A stretch of DNA of 64,000 nt from JAJFUV01 sp964561215 (GCA_964561215.1 CAZLOS010000015.1:3332-67331); one strand, 5' to 3'. Shown: positions 40,849 to 49,625, numbered from the stretch's first letter. The notes: generated by a model not told the origin, from the letters alone. Made by a program: numbers and translations.

Positions 40849-42336
40849 TCAGCGCGCGCCGGCTGCCTTGGCGGCCTCTTCAAGGCAGGACCGTGCTTCC
40901 TCCTCGCGGCCCAGGCCCTTCAGCGCCTGCCCCAGGTTGACGAGAGCATCGGTGAAATCCGGCTTATCTTCGAGCGCCTTCTGATAGCACTGCGCCGCCG
41001 CTTCAATCTCGCCGGCGTGCTGATGCAACAGGCCGAGGTTGTAGGAGAACGCCCAGATAGGTTGCCCGAGTTCGGCCAGCCGCGATTGCAGTTCAAGGGC
41101 CTCTCGGTAGTCGCGGCGTTCCAAGTGGATGGCCGCCAGCGCACGGAGCCCGTCGACAGCGGCCGGCTCGCGCGCCAGCACCTTGCCCAGCGCGGAGATC
41201 GCCGAGTCGGAGTCGCCGAGCTTCCAGCAGCTCAGACCATAGTTCAATCGAGCGCCCACCGACTCCGGATCGGCCGCCAGGGCGCGCTCAAAGCACTCGC
41301 GGGCGCCCTTGAAGTCGGCACGCTCGAAACGCAGGCAGCCATAGCGCAGCCACGCCTGGGACGCACCGGCCTCGGAGGCAAGCAACTTCTGGTAGCATTC
41401 TTCGGCCCGCGGGATTTCTTTACGCTCCTCGGCCGCGACGGCGTCGCGCCACAGCACGGCGGGGGTCATCGGATCGAGTTGGGCCGCGCGGTTCAACTCC
41501 GCGGCCGCCCGTTCCGGCTCCTTGCCGGCCTCGTAGAGCAGAGCCAAGGCGGTGTGCGCGCCTACCGAGTCCGGGCGCAGCCTGACGGCCTCCTCGAAAG
41601 CCTTGGCGGCGTCGCCTGGCAGCTCCAGGCGCTGCCGGGCCACGCCCAGATTGAACCAGGCTTCGAAGCTGTCCGGATTCTTGCGCGTCAACTCCGCCCC
41701 GTAGTTGGAGGCGGCATGCCAGTCCCGCCGCGCCAAGGCGGCGCTGGCCAGCGCTTCGATCGCCTGCGTGGAGTCCGGATCCAGTGCCAGCAGCCGGTGC
41801 GCGCAGACTTCGGCCTGCTCCCATTCGCCGCGGCGCGCGCTGAGCGAGATCATATTCGCCAGCAGCGCCCGGGATTCCTGGCCCTTGGCCAGCAGCCGCT
41901 CGTAAGCGTCCAAGGCCTCTTCGTCCCGCTCCAGCAGTTGTAGCATCACGGCCTTGCCGAACATGGCTCGCGGATCTTCCGGTGTTTCGGCGAGCAAGGC
42001 TTCGAACGCGCGCAGCGTTTCCTTCGGATCTTTACAGTCGACTTCGCAGACGACGGGGGCCGGCTCAGGCGCGGGCGGGCTGGTCACCTGGATGGGCACC
42101 GCCGCTGCCGGCGCCTCCGGTTCGTGTTTGTGCTCCGGTATGGACGCCTCCGCCGCTTCAGGTTCGGCGAGCCGAGGCGCGGACTCCTCGACGGGCACGG
42201 GAGCGCTCTTTACAACCGTAACCGGCTCCGGCTCCGGCGCGGGGGATTTCACCGGCGTCTCCGGTTGGCTTCCCAACAGCGATTCCAACAGACTCTCGTT
42301 TATGAATAACTGGGCCTTCTCATCGGATTTGCTCAT
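40849..42336 (-). CDS. Tetratricopeptide-repeat protein
   Basis: The protein has 495 residues without a signal or membrane helix. The first 110 are acidic and rich in Pro, Ala, Glu and Val (low complexity). From about residue 115 there are nine or ten TPR units, for example AEVCAHRLLALDPDSTQAIE, EAWFNLGVARQRLELPGDAA, ECYQKLLASEAGASQAWLRY and ECFERALAADPESVGARLNY. It starts 19 bp after the membrane/LamG-like gene, so the two form a unit, and is followed by the sigma operon 115 bp later. A protein-protein scaffold is likely; the partner is unknown. The N-terminus (SLLESLLGSQPETP) may be a docking peptide. Confidence 0.88.
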   Translation of the reverse strand: MSKSDEKAQLFINESLLESLLGSQPETPVKSPAPEPEPVTVVKSAPVPVEESAPRLAEPEAAEASIPEHKHEPEAPAAAVPIQVTSPPAPEPAPVVCEVDCKDPKETLRAFEALLAETPEDPRAMFGKAVMLQLLERDEEALDAYERLLAKGQESRALLANMISLSARRGEWEQAEVCAHRLLALDPDSTQAIEALASAALARRDWHAASNYGAELTRKNPDSFEAWFNLGVARQRLELPGDAAKAFEEAVRLRPDSVGAHTALALLYEAGKEPERAAAELNRAAQLDPMTPAVLWRDAVAAEERKEIPRAEECYQKLLASEAGASQAWLRYGCLRFERADFKGARECFERALAADPESVGARLNYGLSCWKLGDSDSAISALGKVLAREPAAVDGLRALAAIHLERRDYREALELQSRLAELGQPIWAFSYNLGLLHQHAGEIEAAAQCYQKALEDKPDFTDALVNLGQALKGLGREEEARSCLEEAAKAAGAR

Positions 42337-42355
42337 GGATGGCTCCTGTCGCCGC

Positions 42356-43387
42356 TTAATCGCCGGCCGCCCTTCCCGGGCTGGAAACGCGCACGGACTT
42401 GATTTCCGCGCGTCCTTCCTTGTCGTTCATGAACCCGAACGTTCCTTTCTGCAGGCGGGTATCGTTCCAGTAATCCACGGCTCGCCCGTCGACGTACGTC
42501 GTAATGCGGGGTCCGACGACATCCAGGCGCACTTTCATCGTGTTGTCCCTGATCACGAGCGGGACTGGAATCCTCTTCACGGCGCCCTGCTCGCCATCCA
42601 CCACCGCAAAACGGACCAACTCAACCTCTTGCTCCACGCCGGTTTTTACCAACTCCAGGCGCATGCCATAGTAGTTCCTGGAATCCATGGCCCGCACCAC
42701 CCATCCCAGGCTGTTGGCGATCACCCGGCCCTGGAACTCCACGACGTAATCGGTCATGGGCGTCAGGCTGGGGAAGAGCGAAAACCGCCTTCTGGCGCTC
42801 ACGCCCGCCGCGTCCTCGGCCGATGCGTGGCGCCATCCTCCAGACGCCATCCGAATCGGAGCGCCACCCGGCAGGATGGCGCCGGAACCGCTTCTCTGGC
42901 GGACTCTGCGTTGCTCCGCCGCGCCGCCGGTAGAGAAGTACTTGTACCCGCCGAGCGAACCGGCAGCGAGGAGGATTGCGAGCACCACCCACTTGAACCA
43001 CGCCCGGCGGCCCGCTGACGATTCCAGCAGGCTGGCGCCTATGCCTTCACCCTCGTAGCGCTGTCCCTCATGAGGCTCAGAGGCCCATTCCAGGGTGGTC
43101 AGCTTCGAATGCGGCCCTCCCACCGGTCCAGTCTCGCGCGGCCTCTCGATCATCGCGGATTGCCCAATGTTCGCGGCCGGGACCATGGCTCTGACGCTTT
43201 CGTCCCAGACCAGCTTCCAATGAAACTCCACCCGGCCCGGCGCCAGGTCCGGCGGCAGCGCCGCGCCGCCCGGCTTCCGCACTCCGACCCGCGTGGGGAT
43301 GGGACGAGCCGGCCCCGGCCGGCCTACATGTGCATCCATGCTTCCACTGCGTCCTTCGCGGGCCGGTATGCCCGACTCCGACATCAT
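42356..43387 (-). CDS. Membrane protein with C-terminal LamG/DUF1080-like beta-sandwich
   Basis: The protein has 343 residues from ATG 43387, which follows GGAGG; the frame open to 43429 is not needed. The N-terminal 145 residues are cytoplasmic and Pro/Gly-rich with an internal WKLVWDESVRAMVP segment. One membrane helix (WFKWVVLAILLAAGSLGGYK) follows. The extracytoplasmic part (about residues 220-335) reads like a concanavalin-type sandwich: TDYVVEFQGRVIANSLGWVV, DNTMKVRLDVVGPRITTYVD, and GTFGFMNDKEGRAEIKSVRV, similar to DUF1080 or LamG folds that bind glycans. It is coupled to the TPR gene. No enzyme motif is seen. Confidence 0.7.
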   Translation of the reverse strand: MMSESGIPAREGRSGSMDAHVGRPGPARPIPTRVGVRKPGGAALPPDLAPGRVEFHWKLVWDESVRAMVPAANIGQSAMIERPRETGPVGGPHSKLTTLEWASEPHEGQRYEGEGIGASLLESSAGRRAWFKWVVLAILLAAGSLGGYKYFSTGGAAEQRRVRQRSGSGAILPGGAPIRMASGGWRHASAEDAAGVSARRRFSLFPSLTPMTDYVVEFQGRVIANSLGWVVRAMDSRNYYGMRLELVKTGVEQEVELVRFAVVDGEQGAVKRIPVPLVIRDNTMKVRLDVVGPRITTYVDGRAVDYWNDTRLQKGTFGFMNDKEGRAEIKSVRVSSPGRAAGD

Positions 43388-43582
43388 GAGAGCCGCCTCC
43401 TGTTTGGGATTCGGATATCTATCGGCCAAATGGGGCCTTTCCTGCAGTACCAGTGGGGTGTTTTTCTGTCAAACTTCCGCCAGATCTCAGGTCTGGGCCC
43501 TAAAGCAAATCGCGAGTCAGGCCGATGGTGGTCTCAGTAATCCGAATCCATCAGATTGAGAGCGTTCGTCGGGAAAAACACC

Positions 43583-43948
43583 ATGTCCAAAGTTGAAGAA
43601 ATCCAAAAAGGAATCAGTCAACTGCGCCTTTCCGTCCCCGAACTGCGCGGCGTGCTGTTGGCTACCACCGAAGGTCTGCCGGTTGCGCACGCGCTATCCG
43701 ATGGTCTGGACCCCCAGCGGTTTGCGGCCATGGCCGCTGCCGCCGTGAGCCTGGCCAAGAAGTTCGGCGAGAACCTGAACTCCGGCCCCATGGCCGAGAT
43801 CAGCGTGACGGGCAGCGAAGCCCAGATCTTCATCTACGCCGCGGGTCCCAAAGCCGTCCTGGCGCTGGCCGCGCCTGCCGCCGGCAATGCCGGCCTGATT
43901 CACCTGGAAGCGCGTTCCGTGGCGCACAGCTTCGCCCAAATGTTCTGA
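43583..43948 (+). CDS. Roadblock/LC7-domain protein
   Basis: The protein has 121 residues from ATG 43583, preceded by GGGA. It starts MSKVEEIQKGISQLRLSVPE and continues with RGVLLATTEGLPVAHALSDG, AAAAVSLAKKFGENLNSGPM and NAGLIHLEARSVAHSFAQMF, the alpha-beta fold of MglB/roadblock proteins that regulate small Ras-like GTPases. No MglA-like GTPase gene is in the window, so its partner must lie elsewhere. It is divergent from the membrane and TPR pair and precedes the cell-wall cluster on the same strand. Confidence 0.85.
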   Translation: MSKVEEIQKGISQLRLSVPELRGVLLATTEGLPVAHALSDGLDPQRFAAMAAAAVSLAKKFGENLNSGPMAEISVTGSEAQIFIYAAGPKAVLALAAPAAGNAGLIHLEARSVAHSFAQMF

Positions 43949-44012
43949 ACGCACGCGTAAGCCGGGCGACCGTCTGGGCTTGCGAGCTGCCTGGTACACC
44001 GGTCGCGTTGTA

Positions 44013-44055
44013 CTATACCCCTGTATAGCCGCCTCACCTACATCTACTCATGTAG
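44013..44055. repeat. Two short perfect inverted repeats before the dcw promoter
   Basis: CTATAC-ccct-GTATAG (44013-44028) and CTACAT-ctactc-ATGTAG (44038-44055). Both are AT-rich and 10 bp apart in otherwise GC-rich sequence, so they may be operators or form cruciforms. They also lie downstream of the Roadblock gene stop. Confidence 0.55.
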
Positions 44056-44074
44056 TAGCACGTGTCTCCGCCCC

Positions 44075-44098
44075 GTTGCACCCGCTGTTGCACCCGCT
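44075..44098. repeat. Tandem 12-bp repeat, two exact copies
   Basis: GTTGCACCCGCT occurs twice head to tail, 35 bp upstream of the dcw -35 box. It may be a regulator site or a slippage product. Confidence 0.7.
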
Positions 44099-44132
44099 GA
44101 AACGTAAGGTTTTTTCCGCCTAATCTTTCCCG

Positions 44133-44161
44133 TTGACAAGCCCAGATGAGTGTGCCAGAAT
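44133..44161 (+). promoter_or_regulatory. Promoter of the dcw cluster: TTGACA, 17-bp spacer, CAGAAT
   Basis: Perfect -35, ideal spacing, -10 with four of six matches. Predicted start near 44168, just ahead of the MraZ-box repeats. Confidence 0.72.
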
Positions 44162-44167
44162 TTTGGG

Positions 44168-44210
44168 GTGGCCGAAGCTGGTCGAAAAGTGGTCTGAAAG
44201 TGGTTGAGGA
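44168..44210 (+). promoter_or_regulatory. MraZ-box-like direct repeats
   Basis: Four TGG-containing repeats begin at 44169, 44179, 44190 and 44201, that is 10-11 bp apart (one helical turn). The last two are identical over AAAGTGGT (AAAGTGG at 44186-44192 and 44197-44203), matching the AAAGTGK type of MraZ site known from Mollicutes and the 10-bp-spaced TGGG sites of E. coli. Position between the promoter and the mraZ start suits autorepression. Confidence 0.7.
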
Positions 44211-44217
44211 CAGTCAA

Positions 44218-44685
44218 TTGCCGGTCCAGCACGAACCGCCTCGCGGCGCCTACCCGGCTCGTGTGGACGACAAAGGCCGTCTCAAGCTTCCGGCGAATTT
44301 CCAGGCGTACCTGGAGAGCCTGCCGGAGAAAAAGGTCTTTGCCACCAGCCTGGACATGGCCATAGCTCGAATTTACCCCATCGCAGTCTGGCGCGCCAAC
44401 GAGAATCTGTACGAGAACGACAGCGAGATTGCCGACGAAGCCATCGACGTTCTGTTTATCGCCAATCATCTGGGCTCGGACGTGGAGATGGACGGCCAGG
44501 GGCGCATCCTGCTGAGTCCGGAACTACGCCGAACGCTGAAGTTGGAAAACCAGCCCGTGCGACTGGAGTTCTCGCGGGGAGCGATCGACGTTTACGGCGA
44601 GGCTGAATACCAGAGCAGGATGCAGCGCGCCAGCCAGGCGCTGGAAGAGAAGCTCGCCAAACTCCGGAAGAAGGGTATGAAATAG
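44218..44685 (+). CDS. mraZ: MraZ, transcriptional regulator of the dcw cluster
   Basis: DNA-binding AbrB-like ring protein that controls its own cluster. Two MraZ units are visible: YPARVDDKGRLKLPANFQAY and HLGSDVEMDGQGRILLSPEL. The start is chosen as TTG 44218 (155 residues), with GAGGA seven bases upstream. The ATG at 44146 lies before the predicted transcription start, and its extra 24 codons are the promoter and MraZ-box repeats read as protein. GTG 44200 sits inside the box and is less likely. First gene of the cluster; rsmH follows after 9 bp. Confidence 0.9.
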   Translation: MPVQHEPPRGAYPARVDDKGRLKLPANFQAYLESLPEKKVFATSLDMAIARIYPIAVWRANENLYENDSEIADEAIDVLFIANHLGSDVEMDGQGRILLSPELRRTLKLENQPVRLEFSRGAIDVYGEAEYQSRMQRASQALEEKLAKLRKKGMK

Positions 44686-44694
44686 CGGCCATGT

Positions 44695-45567
44695 ATGCAC
44701 ATACCCGTCATGACAACGGAGGTTTTGGAATACCTGGCGGTAAAGTCTCACGGCCGCTACCTGGATGCCACCACCGGCATGGGTGGACACACGGGGGAGA
44801 TCGCCCGGCGGCTGGAAACCGGAACGCTGATTGCGTGCGACCGGGACGCGGAGTCGCTCGAACTGGCGAGATCGAACTTGGGGGAACTGGCCGGGCGGAT
44901 TCACTTCCGCAAGGCGTTGTTTTCGGAACTGGACAAGGTTTTGGAGTCGCTGGGAGGCGGGAAGCTGGACGGATTGCTGGCGGACTTGGGCGCCAGCCGC
45001 TACCAACTGACCGACGCGGAAAGGGGTTTTTCGTTCAACGCGGACGCGCCGCTGGATATGCGGATGGACCGCAGCCAGGGGCCGACGGCGTCCGATCTGG
45101 TCAACTGCATGTCCGAGCAGGCGCTCGCCGACCTGATCTACAACCTCGGCGAAGAAAGGAGGTCGCGGAGAATCTCCAGAGCAATCGTTCGCGCCCGGCC
45201 CCTTCACAGCACACAGGATCTGGTCCGTGCTGTGGAGCGGGCCGTGCCGCGAACGGGCCGGCTGCATCCCGCGACACAAACTTTCATGGCCCTGCGGATC
45301 GCGGTAAACCGCGAACAGGAGGAGTTGGACCGGTTGTTGGAGATTGTTCCGAAGATTGTCGCGGCTGGCGGGCGTGTGGTGATTATCACCTTCATGTCGC
45401 TCGAGGACCGCAAAGTCAAGCGCTGCTTTCAAGCGCTGGCGCGCGAAGGACGGGCGCGCATTCTAACCCGCCACGTCATCAGACCGCGGGAGGAAGAAGT
45501 GTCTAGCAATCCAGCGTCGCGGAGCGCGAAGCTGCGGGCGCTGGAGGTGATCGAGGAAGAACGGTAA
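44695..45567 (+). CDS. rsmH: RsmH (MraW), 16S rRNA C1402 N4-methyltransferase
   Basis: The protein has 290 residues. It starts MHIPVMTTEVLEYLAVKSHG at ATG 44695; an ATG at 44691 is out of frame. SAM motif I is YLDATTGMGGHTGEIARRLE. Family blocks follow: LLADLGASRYQLTDAERGFS, then PLDMRMDRSQG, and GRLHPATQTFMALRIAVNRE. The C-terminus has RHVIRPREEEVSSNPASRSA ending in KLRALE. Methylation fine-tunes ribosomal P-site decoding. It is translated directly after mraZ and is followed by the ftsL-like gene after 4 bp. Confidence 0.96.
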   Translation: MHIPVMTTEVLEYLAVKSHGRYLDATTGMGGHTGEIARRLETGTLIACDRDAESLELARSNLGELAGRIHFRKALFSELDKVLESLGGGKLDGLLADLGASRYQLTDAERGFSFNADAPLDMRMDRSQGPTASDLVNCMSEQALADLIYNLGEERRSRRISRAIVRARPLHSTQDLVRAVERAVPRTGRLHPATQTFMALRIAVNREQEELDRLLEIVPKIVAAGGRVVIITFMSLEDRKVKRCFQALAREGRARILTRHVIRPREEEVSSNPASRSAKLRALEVIEEER

Positions 45568-45571
45568 ACGA

Positions 45572-46057
45572 ATGGCGACGCTGGCAACACTCTGGAATCG
45601 ATTTGGCGGGGCGCGAACGGCTGGGGACGCTTCCGCGCACACGGCAGCGCTCGTACGGTCGAGCCGGTTGCGGCCGACCCCGAACGAAGACGTTTACTTC
45701 TTCGTGAAGCGTATTGACAACTCGCGCGTGGTGCGCGCGGTGAATCCACGCGCGCGGCAGCGATGCTGGCAATTCCTGGGTACCGGGGGGCTGATCACGC
45801 TGCTTTTGATCGGACTCTTCCTGCCGAGCGCGTACGGCCTGTTTTTGGGCTATGACCTCGAGGAGTTGAAATCGCAGCAGAAACGCCTGATCGAGGAACG
45901 CAGCACGCTCGAACTGGAAGAAGCGCGCCTGCTCGCGCCAGCGCGGCTGCAGGAACTGGCACGCGCGCGGGAGCTGGCGCCGCCGGCGGCCGGCCGGGTC
46001 GTGTACCTGAGTCCGGGTTCGGGCGCCGAACTGGCATTGAACGTGAAGTCCAAGTAG
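45572..46057 (+). CDS. ftsL: FtsL-like cell-division protein
   Basis: The protein has 161 residues. A cytoplasmic N-terminus of about 65 residues precedes one membrane helix (GGLITLLLIGLFLPSAYGLF) and a heptad-like coiled coil (LEELKSQQKRLIEERSTLEL, then EEARLLAPARLQELARAREL), the FtsL/DivIC layout. Sequence is poorly conserved in this family, so assignment rests on topology and position between rsmH and ftsI. FtsL bridges FtsQ and FtsB with the FtsWI synthase. The C-terminal stretch (VVYLSPGSGAELALNVKSK) is soluble and periplasmic. Confidence 0.8.
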   Translation: MATLATLWNRFGGARTAGDASAHTAALVRSSRLRPTPNEDVYFFVKRIDNSRVVRAVNPRARQRCWQFLGTGGLITLLLIGLFLPSAYGLFLGYDLEELKSQQKRLIEERSTLELEEARLLAPARLQELARARELAPPAAGRVVYLSPGSGAELALNVKSK

Positions 46058-46085
46058 AGCGGGCGTCGGGGACGGGGAACCAATA

Positions 46086-48122
46086 GTGGAACCGCTTTCC
46101 AGCGACAGGGCCGCCAACCGGTTGAATCTGCTGGTCTGGATTGCCCTGATCTGGGCCGTGGCCATCCTGGGCCGGCTTCTCGACCTGCAGATCCTTTCGC
46201 ACGCCGAATTGCGCCGCCAGGCCGACATCCAGCATCTGCGCAATCTGGAGGTGCGGGCCCCGCGGGGCACGATCTTCGATCGCAACGGCCGCGTGCTGGC
46301 CATGAGCCTGCCGGTCGATTCGGTGGCCGTCGATCCGCGTCAGATCAAAGATCCGGCGGTGGCGGCGGGAATCCTGGCGGGCGTGCTCGACCTGGACGAA
46401 GCGGCGTTGTACGAGAAGCTGAAGGAATCGTCGGAAGGCCCCGGGCGGCGCGGGTTTCTGTGGATCAAGCGCAAGATCTCGCCGGAGGAATCCGAGCGGC
46501 TGCGCAGCATGAAGCTGGAGTGGGTGGAGTTCCGCCAGGAAAGCCGGCGCTACTATCCCAAGGGCACGCTGGCGGCGCACCTGCTGGGCGGCGTGGACAG
46601 CGAGGAGAAGGGCAACGCCGGCATCGAGATGGCGCTTGAAGACGAGTTGCAGGGCCTTCCCGGCTCCGTGCGCATGCTTACCGACGTGAAGCAGCGCGGC
46701 TACGACTCCGAGGTGTTCGTCGAGCCGCAGCCGGGCCGCAACCTTACGCTGGCGCTGCATGAAGGCATTCAATACGTGGCCGAGCGCGAGTTGAAAGCCG
46801 CCGTCGAGGACAATAACTGCCAGACGGGGAGCATCGTGGTGATGGACCCGCGCACGGGCGATGTGCTGGCGCTGGCCAACTATCCGACCTACGATCCGAA
46901 CGAGCCCGTGAAGCCCGGCGAGAAAGAGAAGCAGGCGCGTTTCGACCTGGCCGTATCGGTGCCTTTCGAGCCCGGCTCGGTCTTCAAGGTGATCACCGTG
47001 GCGGCGGCGCTCGAGACCACGCCACTCAAACCGGAATCCATCATCCCCTGCGGCAGCGGCCGGATCAACCTGTTCGGCCGGGTCATCCGGGACCACGACT
47101 CCTACGCTTCGCTGTCGATGGCCGACGTGCTGGCGAAGTCGAGTAACATCGGCGCCATCCAGGTGGGGATGCGGGTGGGCGACGCGCGGATGTACGAATA
47201 CGTCAGGCGCTTCGGTTTCGGCAAGACCACGGGTGTGCCGCTGCCGGCCGAATCGAGCGGCATGCTGCGGCGGGTCAGCGAGTGGCAGCCGAGCTCGATC
47301 GGTTCGATCGCCATGGGGCATGAGGTCAGCACGACCACGCTGCAGTTGGCGCGCGCCTGTTCGGTGATCGCCAACGGCGGCCTGCTGGTGCGGCCGCGGC
47401 TGATCCTGGCGCACCACAAGCCCGGCGGGAAGCCGGAAATCGAGCCCACGGAAGAGCCAAAACAGATCTTGAAGCCTGAAAATGCCATCATGACCCGCCG
47501 GATGATGGAAGGCGTGGTGCTGCACGGCACGGGCAGGAAGGCGCACCTGGATGGATATACGGCCGGCGGGAAAACCGGCTCCGCCCAGATATTCGATCTC
47601 GAGAAGAAGGTTTACACGCACCACTACAACGCTTCCTTCATGGGATTCGCGCCGGTCGCCAATCCCCGCGTGGTGGTTGTGGTGACGCTGAATGGATCCG
47701 CGAAATTCGGCGGCGCGGTGGCCGCGCCGGTATTCCGTGAAGTGGCCACGACCGCGCTGCGACTCCTCGATGTTCCCAAGGATTTGCCCGAAGGAATCTC
47801 CCCGGACACCAACGAGCCAGCCGGTGTGGACGATCTTGCCATAGCCGGCCTGTCATCTCCTCCCCCTCCGCCTCCCGCGGCTGCTGCCGCCGCGGGAGGC
47901 GTACTTGTAGCGAGGGCTCCCTCCAGGCCGGCGAACGTGCAGGCGGTGGGTCCGACGGTTCCGGATTTCATGGGGAAGACCATGAGGGCGGTATTGGAAC
48001 AATCCGCCGCGCTGGGTTTGGCCGTCGAGGTGCAAGGCAGCGGCCTGGCGCGTGCGCAGGCTCCGCCGGCAGGCTCTCTGCTGGCGCATGGAGAACACGT
48101 ACGGGTACAATTCGTGCGGTAG
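46086..48122 (+). CDS. ftsI: FtsI-type penicillin-binding protein with a C-terminal PASTA domain
   Basis: Septal peptidoglycan transpeptidase. The protein has 678 residues with one N-terminal membrane helix (LNLLVWIALIWAVAILGRLL). The pedestal region has APRGTIFDRNGRVLAMSLPV. The transpeptidase motifs are S-V-F-K with Ser298, S-S-N in AKSSNIGAIQVGM, and K-T-G at Lys496 (GGKTGSAQIFDLE). After a Pro/Ala linker, a PASTA module closes the protein (VPDFMGKTMRAVLEQSAALG). PASTA tails are typical of Gram-positive PBP2x and are found in several other phyla, but not E. coli FtsI. A 15-bp gap separates it from murE. Confidence 0.96.
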   Translation: MEPLSSDRAANRLNLLVWIALIWAVAILGRLLDLQILSHAELRRQADIQHLRNLEVRAPRGTIFDRNGRVLAMSLPVDSVAVDPRQIKDPAVAAGILAGVLDLDEAALYEKLKESSEGPGRRGFLWIKRKISPEESERLRSMKLEWVEFRQESRRYYPKGTLAAHLLGGVDSEEKGNAGIEMALEDELQGLPGSVRMLTDVKQRGYDSEVFVEPQPGRNLTLALHEGIQYVAERELKAAVEDNNCQTGSIVVMDPRTGDVLALANYPTYDPNEPVKPGEKEKQARFDLAVSVPFEPGSVFKVITVAAALETTPLKPESIIPCGSGRINLFGRVIRDHDSYASLSMADVLAKSSNIGAIQVGMRVGDARMYEYVRRFGFGKTTGVPLPAESSGMLRRVSEWQPSSIGSIAMGHEVSTTTLQLARACSVIANGGLLVRPRLILAHHKPGGKPEIEPTEEPKQILKPENAIMTRRMMEGVVLHGTGRKAHLDGYTAGGKTGSAQIFDLEKKVYTHHYNASFMGFAPVANPRVVVVVTLNGSAKFGGAVAAPVFREVATTALRLLDVPKDLPEGISPDTNEPAGVDDLAIAGLSSPPPPPPAAAAAAGGVLVARAPSRPANVQAVGPTVPDFMGKTMRAVLEQSAALGLAVEVQGSGLARAQAPPAGSLLAHGEHVRVQFVR

Positions 48123-48137
48123 CTTGGACGGCAAAGG

Positions 48138-49625
48138 ATGACGCTCGAAGAAATCCTGAAAGGCGTGGCGCTTACGACGGACCTCCCCGCAGAAACGGCC
48201 GGGCGGCAAGTGGCGGGCCTCGATTACGATTCCCGGCGGGTGGAGAAAGACTACCTCTTTTTCGCTTTTGCGGGGACGCACGTGGATGGCCGCCGGTTCG
48301 CGTGCCAGGCCCGAGACCGTGGGACGCTCGCGGTGGTGAGCGAGGCTTCCCGGCCCGATGGATATGACGGACCCTGGATCCAGGTGCCTCACGGCCGCCG
48401 CGCCATGGCCCTGGCGGCCCGGCGTTTCTATGGAGCGCCCGACGAGCGCCTGGGGCTGACCGGGATCACCGGCACCAACGGCAAGACCACGACCGCCTTC
48501 CTCCTGGATTCCATCCTGCGCGAAGCGGGCCGCATCACGGCCCTGGTAGGCACCATCGAGTATCACATGGCGGGCCGCGTGCTTCCCGCGCGCAACACTA
48601 CCCCCGAATCGCTGGACCTCTACCGGATTTTCCACGAGCTGGAGGCGGTGGGGGGCTCGCACGCCACGCTGGAAGTCTCCTCGCACGCCCTCGACCTGGG
48701 CCGCGTGCACGGCATTCATTTTCACACGGCGGTCTTCACGAACCTCACGCAGGACCACCTGGACTACCACGTCACGATGGAGCGCTACTTCGCCGCCAAA
48801 CTGGCGTTGTTCGAAGGACAGGACGCACCACCGCCGCGTTTCGCCGTGATCAACGCGGACGATCCTTACGGCAGCCGGATTCCTCCTGCTCCAACCAGCG
48901 AGGCCCTCACCTACGGCATCGACTCCGATGCCCGCGTGAGGGCCTCGCGTATTGTCGCGGGTTTCAGCGGTTTGAAATTCGATGTGGACGAAGGCGGCAA
49001 CAAATACGAGATAGTCTCTCCGATGACCGGCCGCATAAACGTCTACAACATTCTGGCGGCCTGCGCCGCCGCGCGGAGCTATTCGATCGGCATCGAAGAC
49101 ATCCAGCGCGGAATCGCCGCCTGCCGGTTGGTGGCCGGCCGGTTCGAGCCGGTGGAGGAAGGCCAGCCCTTCATGGTTGTGGTGGACTACGCGCACACCG
49201 ACGACGCGCTACGCAACGTGATCCGAACTGCGCGCGGGCTCAATCCGCGCCGCGTGATTACCCTGTTCGGCTGCGGCGGCGACCGCGACCGCAACAAACG
49301 TCCCAAAATGGGTGAAGCGGCGGCGGAATCGAGCGACCTCGTGGTGCTCACCAGCGACAATCCCCGTTCCGAGGATCCTCTCGACATCATGAACGACGCG
49401 CTGGTGGGATTGCGCCGGCACGACGTTCAGCACATCGTCGAGCCGGATCGCGCGCGCGCCATACGCAAGGCCATGGAAGCCGCCGGGCCCGGCGACATCG
49501 TGATTCTCGCCGGGAAGGGCCACGAGACCTACCAGGTGCTCAAGGACCGCACCATTCCTTTCGACGACCGCGTAGTGGCGCGCGAGGCGCTGCACGAGAT
49601 GGGCTACGGGGGCAAACGCCGATGA
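48138..49625 (+). CDS. murE: MurE, UDP-MurNAc-tripeptide synthetase (meso-DAP type)
   Basis: Adds the third residue to the peptidoglycan stem peptide. The protein has 495 residues. The ATP loop is LTGITGTNGKTTTAFLLDSI; the Mur-ligase signatures ARNTTPESLDLYRIFHELEA and EVSSHALDLGRVHGIHFHTA follow, then VVVDYAHTDDALRNVIRTAR. The specificity loop is DNPR in TSDNPRSEDPLDIM (about residue 407), which binds meso-diaminopimelate, so the organism makes DAP-type peptidoglycan. It overlaps murF by 4 bp. Confidence 0.97.
   Translation: MTLEEILKGVALTTDLPAETAGRQVAGLDYDSRRVEKDYLFFAFAGTHVDGRRFACQARDRGTLAVVSEASRPDGYDGPWIQVPHGRRAMALAARRFYGAPDERLGLTGITGTNGKTTTAFLLDSILREAGRITALVGTIEYHMAGRVLPARNTTPESLDLYRIFHELEAVGGSHATLEVSSHALDLGRVHGIHFHTAVFTNLTQDHLDYHVTMERYFAAKLALFEGQDAPPPRFAVINADDPYGSRIPPAPTSEALTYGIDSDARVRASRIVAGFSGLKFDVDEGGNKYEIVSPMTGRINVYNILAACAAARSYSIGIEDIQRGIAACRLVAGRFEPVEEGQPFMVVVDYAHTDDALRNVIRTARGLNPRRVITLFGCGGDRDRNKRPKMGEAAAESSDLVVLTSDNPRSEDPLDIMNDALVGLRRHDVQHIVEPDRARAIRKAMEAAGPGDIVILAGKGHETYQVLKDRTIPFDDRVVAREALHEMGYGGKRR

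Noticed and set aside
45795..47624. 609-codon minus-strand frame opposite ftsL and ftsI
   Set aside because: Antisense artefact of high GC third positions; the plus-strand genes have full catalytic motifs.
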